This document shows, in pieces, positions 15,331 to 18,987 of a DNA stretch of 18,987 nucleotides. How positions within the stretch are numbered: position 1 is the stretch's first letter; each line of letters begins with the position of its first letter. Below the pieces are notes generated by a model. The model searched no databases and had not been told where the DNA came from. It saw nothing but the letters and a program-made list of their open reading frames with translations. The stretch comes from Actinomycetota bacterium (GTDB lineage Bacteria > Actinomycetota > Actinomycetes > S36-B12 > UBA5976), in the NCBI GenBank assembly GCA_947486505.1, contig CANKTT010000016.1, positions 1 through 18,987 of the forward strand. Reading direction: 5' to 3'. A program made the translations under genes and the position numbers.

Positions 15331-17412
15331 TTATTCGACTCCGAGTTGTTCTTTCAAGTACTCAACAGTAAGCAGCATCAAATTCTCCGAAATGATTTCT
15401 TGCGGAGTCATGTGAGTTACCCCGGAGAGTGGAAGTACTGTGTGTGGCTTTTTATTGGCCAAGAGTGCGCCGCTTAAAGAAAGAGAATGAGCCGCAACCA
15501 CATTGTCATCTGCGAGGCCATGAACCAACATCAGTGGTCTGTCCAGCTGTCCAGCCATCGGCATCAATGAGTGGTCTTCATAGATCTCAGGAAACTTCTC
15601 GGGATGGCCAAGGTATCGCTCGGTGTAAGCAGTGTCATACCACAGCCATTCGGTGACTGGGGCGCCCGCAACTGCTGCATGAAATACATCAGGTCGCTTC
15701 ATTACGGCAAGCGCCGATAAGTAACCACCAAATGACCAGCCAGTTATGCCAACTCGAGTTGCATCAACATCGTCTGGGAAATGTTTTGCAACATCGGCAA
15801 TCGCATTAACTTGATCGTCAATGACTGGTCCTACAAAATCTTGATAAATCGCATGATCCCATGCCGGTCCGCGGCCACCGGTTCCGCGATTGTCTGCAAC
15901 TACAACCACAAATCCTTGATCAGCAAACCACTGATCAATTGCATAGCTGAGTGCGCCATTTTGAACCTGGGGGCCGTGCGGGCCACCATAAGGTCGCATC
16001 ATGATTGGAAGTTGCTTACTTCCGTAAACGTGGTCCCGTGGGAATAGCACAGCCGTGTTCACTTTATGAGGCCCAGTTTGCAGAATGTGTACCTGCGAAG
16101 TGAAGTTTGGCGATTCAGCTAAGGAATCAAAGTAGTGCTCAGTTTTAACACCACGGCGAAGTTGATAAGTGCGAGTGTGGGTGTCGAGTCTAGATTCAAC
16201 GACTACTTGAAGTTCAGCAGTGGACATAGTGGCACTTGCCATACCACCTTGCGAAATTTCAGTAATTGATCCGTCAAAACCTAGTCGAAGCAAGTCACGT
16301 GACAAGGCATCTTGAGTAGCGATCACATCTACGTATTCATCTTTGATATCAACAATAGACATCACTTGTAGACCTGCTGGAGATAAGGCCTTTCCTGAAA
16401 TCTGTAGTTCTCGAGTGTCAGATTGACGGTTGTCGATCACCGAAACAATCTCGTTGTTATGCCAGCGCGGTTGCCCAGGGATAACTTCGACAAATTCATG
16501 ATCCGTTACTTCGTGAACGTTTTCAAGGCCGGTAGCAGTAGCTGCATAAGTTACAAATTGCTGCTGAGCCCGATCAGCAACTGTGATTAGCGCATTGCAA
16601 TCCTTTTGCCAAGAAATAGAAATCAAATACTCAAATGAATCGTTATCCCAGCGAATTGCTTCTCGTTCGCCGGTAAGCAAAATCTTCTCAAGTCCAACCG
16701 TTGCATTCTTGGTTCCTGCTGCGGGGTATCGAATTTCCTGTGGTGTTTTTGCAGGCGTAGCCGGATCTGAAATCCACCAAGTTTGCACATCGGTATCATC
16801 GACAGATTCGACAAGCAAACCGTCGCTTTCTGGAGACCACCAATAGCCATGCATTCTCCCAAATTCTTCGGAGGCAATAAAGTCAGCCAAACCCCAAGCA
16901 ATGTGCTCTTGAGTTTCATTGGTTAGGTTGCGCACGTTACTACCGGTGAAATCAACTATGAATAAATCTTTGCCATTGGACCAAGCTATGAAGTTTCCAT
17001 CAGGGGAAAGTCTTGGATCAATTACTGGTCCTGCTACATTCAAATTGCTTAACTCAGCGCTACATATTTCGCCTACGAAAAGTTGTCCAGACAGTGCAAA
17101 TGCAACTTTGGTTCCTGCGCTATCTGTTGAATAACCTGTAATGCCTGCCGTAGTCTCCCGCATCCGCTCCCGTCGCGCGCGTTCGGCGGCTGGAACTTCT
17201 ACATCGTCTGCCAGCAAGACCCTAGGGTCGGCAAACTTGGTTTCAATTCGATTTGCTACGTCATAAATCCATAAGGAATTCACGGAATCGCGTCCGCCAT
17301 CGCTACGTAAAAATAGAACCTGATCGCCAGATTCGCAAATGTGGAAGCTGCGCGGTGCTCCCAATTGAAAATTTCGAGTAGCGGCGCTTTGGCGTGGAAA
17401 GGATTCGATCAC
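15331..17412 (-). CDS. S9 family peptidase, dipeptidyl peptidase IV-like
   Basis: This is a serine peptidase of the prolyl oligopeptidase clan that removes N-terminal dipeptides or cleaves short peptides. The 693-residue product has an N-terminal beta-propeller (about 20-440) carrying the DPP-IV double-Glu motif SEEFGRMHGYWWSP, with Glu182/Glu183 predicted to hold the substrate amino terminus. The alpha/beta hydrolase domain follows: RPYGGPHG (473-480, oxyanion Tyr475), nucleophile Ser560 in GWSFGGY, Asp635 in HGLADDNV and His667 in SGVTHMTP. No signal peptide is visible, so it is probably cytoplasmic. The start is GTG at 17412, with CAGGAT 6 nt before it on that strand as a weak leaderless box and AAGGG adjacent. 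It converges on oppF and is divergent from mshB (49 bases). A role in digesting peptides brought in by the neighbouring importer is inference from context. Confidence 0.92.
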   Translation of the reverse strand: MIESFPRQSAATRNFQLGAPRSFHICESGDQVLFLRSDGGRDSVNSLWIYDVANRIETKFADPRVLLADDVEVPAAERARRERMRETTAGITGYSTDSAGTKVAFALSGQLFVGEICSAELSNLNVAGPVIDPRLSPDGNFIAWSNGKDLFIVDFTGSNVRNLTNETQEHIAWGLADFIASEEFGRMHGYWWSPESDGLLVESVDDTDVQTWWISDPATPAKTPQEIRYPAAGTKNATVGLEKILLTGEREAIRWDNDSFEYLISISWQKDCNALITVADRAQQQFVTYAATATGLENVHEVTDHEFVEVIPGQPRWHNNEIVSVIDNRQSDTRELQISGKALSPAGLQVMSIVDIKDEYVDVIATQDALSRDLLRLGFDGSITEISQGGMASATMSTAELQVVVESRLDTHTRTYQLRRGVKTEHYFDSLAESPNFTSQVHILQTGPHKVNTAVLFPRDHVYGSKQLPIMMRPYGGPHGPQVQNGALSYAIDQWFADQGFVVVVADNRGTGGRGPAWDHAIYQDFVGPVIDDQVNAIADVAKHFPDDVDATRVGITGWSFGGYLSALAVMKRPDVFHAAVAGAPVTEWLWYDTAYTERYLGHPEKFPEIYEDHSLMPMAGQLDRPLMLVHGLADDNVVAAHSLSLSGALLANKKPHTVLPLSGVTHMTPQEIISENLMLLTVEYLKEQLGVE

Positions 17413-17449
17413 CCCTTGATCCTGCCACGTTTAACTATTGAGTGTCTCG

Positions 17450-17455
17450 TACAGT
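17450..17455 (+). promoter_or_regulatory. -10 box TACAGT of mshB
   Basis: TACAGT, then TGGTAC, then ATG at 17462: 6-nt leaderless spacing. This decides the start in favour of 17462 over an in-frame TTG at 17438, which lies upstream of the box. Confidence 0.5.
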
Positions 17456-17461
17456 TGGTAC

Positions 17462-18379
17462 ATGACATCTCGCACCGCTGGTCTGCCAAATCAACGCCTG
17501 CTTTTGGTGCATGCTCATCCAGACGATGAAACCATCGGCAGCGGGGCAACTATGGCTAGGTACGTGGCCGCTGGGGCACAGGTAACGTTAGTCACCTGCA
17601 CTTTGGGTGAGGAAGGCGAAATCTTAACTCCGGAACTTTCTCACTTAGCGGCAGATAAATCTGATGAATTAGGTAAGCACCGCATTACAGAGCTAGCAGC
17701 GGCGATGGCTGAACTTGGTGTCAACGACTGGAGATTGCTAGGTGGCCCACACGCCTTTCGGGATAGTGGAATGGTTGGTACGCCACCAAATGATCGCCCA
17801 GATTGTTTTTGGCGCGCAGATCTTCTGGAAGCAGCAAAGCACCTTGTGAAAATCATTCGCGAAACGTGTCCCCAAGTCTTAGTTACTTACGATGATTTTG
17901 GGGGCTACGGTCATCCAGATCATATTCAGGCACACAGAGTGGCTACTTATGCTCGGGAATTAGCTGCCGCTCCAAGTTTTGCTCCAAATCTCGGCGCACC
18001 CTGGTTGATCGAAAAAGTCTATTGGACAGCATTTCCAGTTAGCGTGATGCGAGCTGGCATCGAAATGCTCAAAGCAGCTGGTGAGGACACTGGATTTGCG
18101 GCGCAAGACCCAGATGAGATTCCATTTGCTTGTCCCGACGAAGTCGTGACCACTGCGATTGATGGCAGTGAGTTTGCAGACCAAAAGATGCGCGCGCTTC
18201 GGGCTCACGCAACTCAAATCAGCACCGAAGAAGGATTCTTTGCATTATCAAATAATTTAGGTTCACAAGTTATGGGCACTGAGTTTTATCGTTTAGTAGC
18301 TGGCATTGCGGCCGAACCATTTGACGAATTAGGCAGAGAAACCGATTTGTTTAATGGCCTGGCAACTGGCCGGCTGTAA
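17462..18379 (+). CDS. mshB: N-acetyl-GlcN-Ins deacetylase, mycothiol biosynthesis
   Basis: MshB deacetylates GlcNAc-inositol to GlcN-inositol, the second main step to mycothiol, the thiol of Actinobacteria. It is a zinc enzyme of the LmbE/PIG-L fold in the cytoplasm. From the ATG at 17462 the product is 305 residues, normal for MshB. AHPDDE (18-23) supplies zinc ligands His19 and Asp22 and the general base Asp21. FGGYGHPDHIQAH supplies His151 and zinc ligand His154. VTLVTCTLGEEGE (41-53) and the GG(P)xxFRDSGM stretch (94-104) match MshB rather than the related amidase Mca. The in-frame TTG at 17438 adds eight unconserved residues and was rejected. It is divergent from the S9 peptidase gene and followed by a small membrane protein gene and a ferredoxin gene, as I recall from other actinobacteria. 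Confidence 0.92.
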   Translation: MTSRTAGLPNQRLLLVHAHPDDETIGSGATMARYVAAGAQVTLVTCTLGEEGEILTPELSHLAADKSDELGKHRITELAAAMAELGVNDWRLLGGPHAFRDSGMVGTPPNDRPDCFWRADLLEAAKHLVKIIRETCPQVLVTYDDFGGYGHPDHIQAHRVATYARELAAAPSFAPNLGAPWLIEKVYWTAFPVSVMRAGIEMLKAAGEDTGFAAQDPDEIPFACPDEVVTTAIDGSEFADQKMRALRAHATQISTEEGFFALSNNLGSQVMGTEFYRLVAGIAAEPFDELGRETDLFNGLATGRL

Positions 18380-18382
18380 GCT
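18377..18382 (+). promoter_or_regulatory. -10-like TAAGCT overlapping the mshB stop codon
   Basis: TAAGCT begins with the mshB stop TAA and lies 5 nt before the GTG at 18388. It repeats the arrangement at the DUF4245-xseB junction. Spacing is one base shorter than at most other genes here. Confidence 0.3.
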
Positions 18383-18387
18383 GCAAA

Positions 18388-18792
18388 GTGATTAGTCAAA
18401 TGACAAAACTTCAGACAGTACTAATTAGCGCAGCGGCTGGCTTGTTTGTGAGTATGGTTGCAGGCTTTGCGCATGCCGATCAAATTGTGATTGCGGGAAT
18501 CCGAATTCCGTATGGCTTGTTTCTTGCCTTGAGTATCTGCATTCTGACAATCTTGTGGCTGAATCGACAATTTCAAACTCGCTTAGCTGGCACGTTAGCT
18601 TTGGTGATTTGGGTTTTGGTAACACTTCGGATGGCAATTGAATCAACCAGCGGGGACTTGATTTTCACCGTAACTTGGTATTCATCGGCGTACATAATTG
18701 CTGGCGCTATTCTGCTGTCTATGACTGCAGTCCTGCCTCCAATGCGACAACCCACGAAAACCCAAAAGGGGCTGACTGAATCCGACGCCTGA
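18388..18792 (+). CDS. Four-helix membrane protein, DUF6113-like
   Basis: This is a 134-residue integral membrane protein with predicted helices at about 10-30 (VLISAAAGLFVSMVAGFAHA), 34-58, 66-84 and 98-117, and a polar C-terminal tail. I recognise no catalytic motif. The location between mshB and a 7Fe ferredoxin gene matches that of a conserved actinobacterial membrane protein; I believe this is the DUF6113 family, but that is memory, not a search result. The start is GTG at 18388 or ATG at 18400; neither has a Shine-Dalgarno. The GTG is preferred weakly, because TAAGCT lies 5 nt before it and mshB ends just upstream. Its function is unknown. Confidence 0.72.
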   Translation: MISQMTKLQTVLISAAAGLFVSMVAGFAHADQIVIAGIRIPYGLFLALSICILTILWLNRQFQTRLAGTLALVIWVLVTLRMAIESTSGDLIFTVTWYSSAYIIAGAILLSMTAVLPPMRQPTKTQKGLTESDA

Positions 18793-18863
18793 TGCGACAA
18801 AAAACGCAATAGGCGGGTAAGTTTGGAGTACTGAGAAAGTTACTGTTCTCGCAGAATTTGTAT

Positions 18864-18869
18864 GGAGGT
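18864..18869 (+). promoter_or_regulatory. Shine-Dalgarno GGAGGT of the ferredoxin gene
   Basis: GGAGGT lies 4 nt before the ATG at 18874. It is one of the few strong ribosome binding sites in the window, in contrast to the leaderless genes. The 81-base gap before it (18793-18873) shows a possible -10 TACTGT at 18841-18846 with no good -35. Confidence 0.7.
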
Positions 18870-18873
18870 CGAA

Positions 18874-18987
18874 ATGACTTATGTGATCGCACTGCCTTGT
18901 GTAGACGTTAAGGACAAGGCTTGTATCGAAGAATGCCCAGTGGATTGCATCTACGAAGGCGATCGCATGATGTACATCCAGGCCGAT
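18874..18987 (+). CDS. fdxA: 7Fe ferredoxin, N-terminal 38 residues, partial
   Basis: This is a small electron carrier with one [3Fe-4S] and one [4Fe-4S] cluster, cytoplasmic. The frame begins MTYVIALPCVDVKDKACIEE and runs off the right edge after 38 codons. Cys9, Cys17, Cys21 and Cys25 follow the C-x7-C-x3-C-x3-C pattern of actinobacterial 7Fe ferredoxins, with ECPVDCIYEGDRM a typical block. The second cysteine cluster lies outside the window, so the cluster type rests on the N-terminal pattern. The strong Shine-Dalgarno suggests high translation. In M. tuberculosis fdxC precedes dapC some genes after mshB, which agrees with this neighbourhood. Confidence 0.93.
   Translation, partial: MTYVIALPCVDVKDKACIEECPVDCIYEGDRMMYIQAD

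Noticed and set aside
15313..15348. Bidirectional terminator between oppF and the S9 peptidase gene
   Set aside because: AACTTCGG and CCGAGTT pair only with a bulge over a long loop and lie partly in coding sequence; no T-run follows.
17438..17461. TTG start for mshB
   Set aside because: It adds eight unconserved residues and lies upstream of the TACAGT box that is correctly spaced for the ATG at 17462.
18815..18841. SigR/SigH-type promoter (GGGTAA, 18 nt, GTT) before the ferredoxin gene
   Set aside because: The -35 matches GGGAAT at only four of six positions and GTT is very common. It is tempting near mshB but not supportable.

Overview
The window reads as an ordinary chromosomal segment of an actinobacterium with unusually balanced base composition. 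The actinobacterial signature genes are mshB (mycothiol), the DUF4245 protein beside xseA/xseB, the ispH/DUF6542-like/ychF group, and a small membrane protein between mshB and a 7Fe ferredoxin gene. The genes are compact, the intergenic gaps are short (none over about 140 bases), and many start codons sit about 6 nt behind a TANNNT -10 box, as expected for leaderless transcription. A streamlined freshwater lineage such as Nanopelagicales (acI) would fit, but that placement is inference. I saw no rRNA, tRNA, CRISPR array, insertion sequence, phage gene or broken gene.

Layout. 1-842 (-) is the N-terminal half of a class I (Fe-S) fumarase, running off the left edge. Divergent from it, 927-1697 (+) carries a DUF4245 membrane protein and xseB. 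1694-2917 (-) is xseA, facing xseB with overlapping stop codons. 2978-3943 (+) is ispH, 3921-4331 (-) a DUF6542-like membrane protein, and 4398-5471 (+) ychF. From memory, this order resembles the M. tuberculosis Rv1098c-Rv1112 region in shortened form. 5447-5549 holds a dense cluster of GTTGAAT/ATTCAAC inverted repeats. From typA (5612-7483) onward, with a solute-binding protein immediately after it and mshB, a small membrane protein and ferredoxin further on, the order resembles Rv1165-Rv1177.

Between typA and mshB lies a complete peptide-type ABC importer in an uncommon order: SBP1 (7493-9271), OppC permease (9393-10358), SBP2 lipoprotein (10478-12169), OppB permease (12272-13261), OppD ATPase (13258-14289) and OppF ATPase (14292-15314). 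Hairpins separate oppC from SBP2 and SBP2 from oppB. SBP2 has strongly biased lysine codons and a good ribosome binding site, consistent with much higher expression than the membrane parts. A cytoplasmic DPP-IV-like S9 peptidase (15331-17412, -) converges on oppF and is a plausible partner that digests imported peptides. mshB (17462-18379), a four-helix membrane protein and the first 38 codons of a ferredoxin gene complete the window.

No clearly new system is evident. The best leads are the six-copy inverted-repeat cluster before typA, the two-binding-protein importer with its internal hairpins, the convergent split of xseA and xseB, and the repeated leaderless-promoter architecture, including two -10 boxes built over upstream stop codons.
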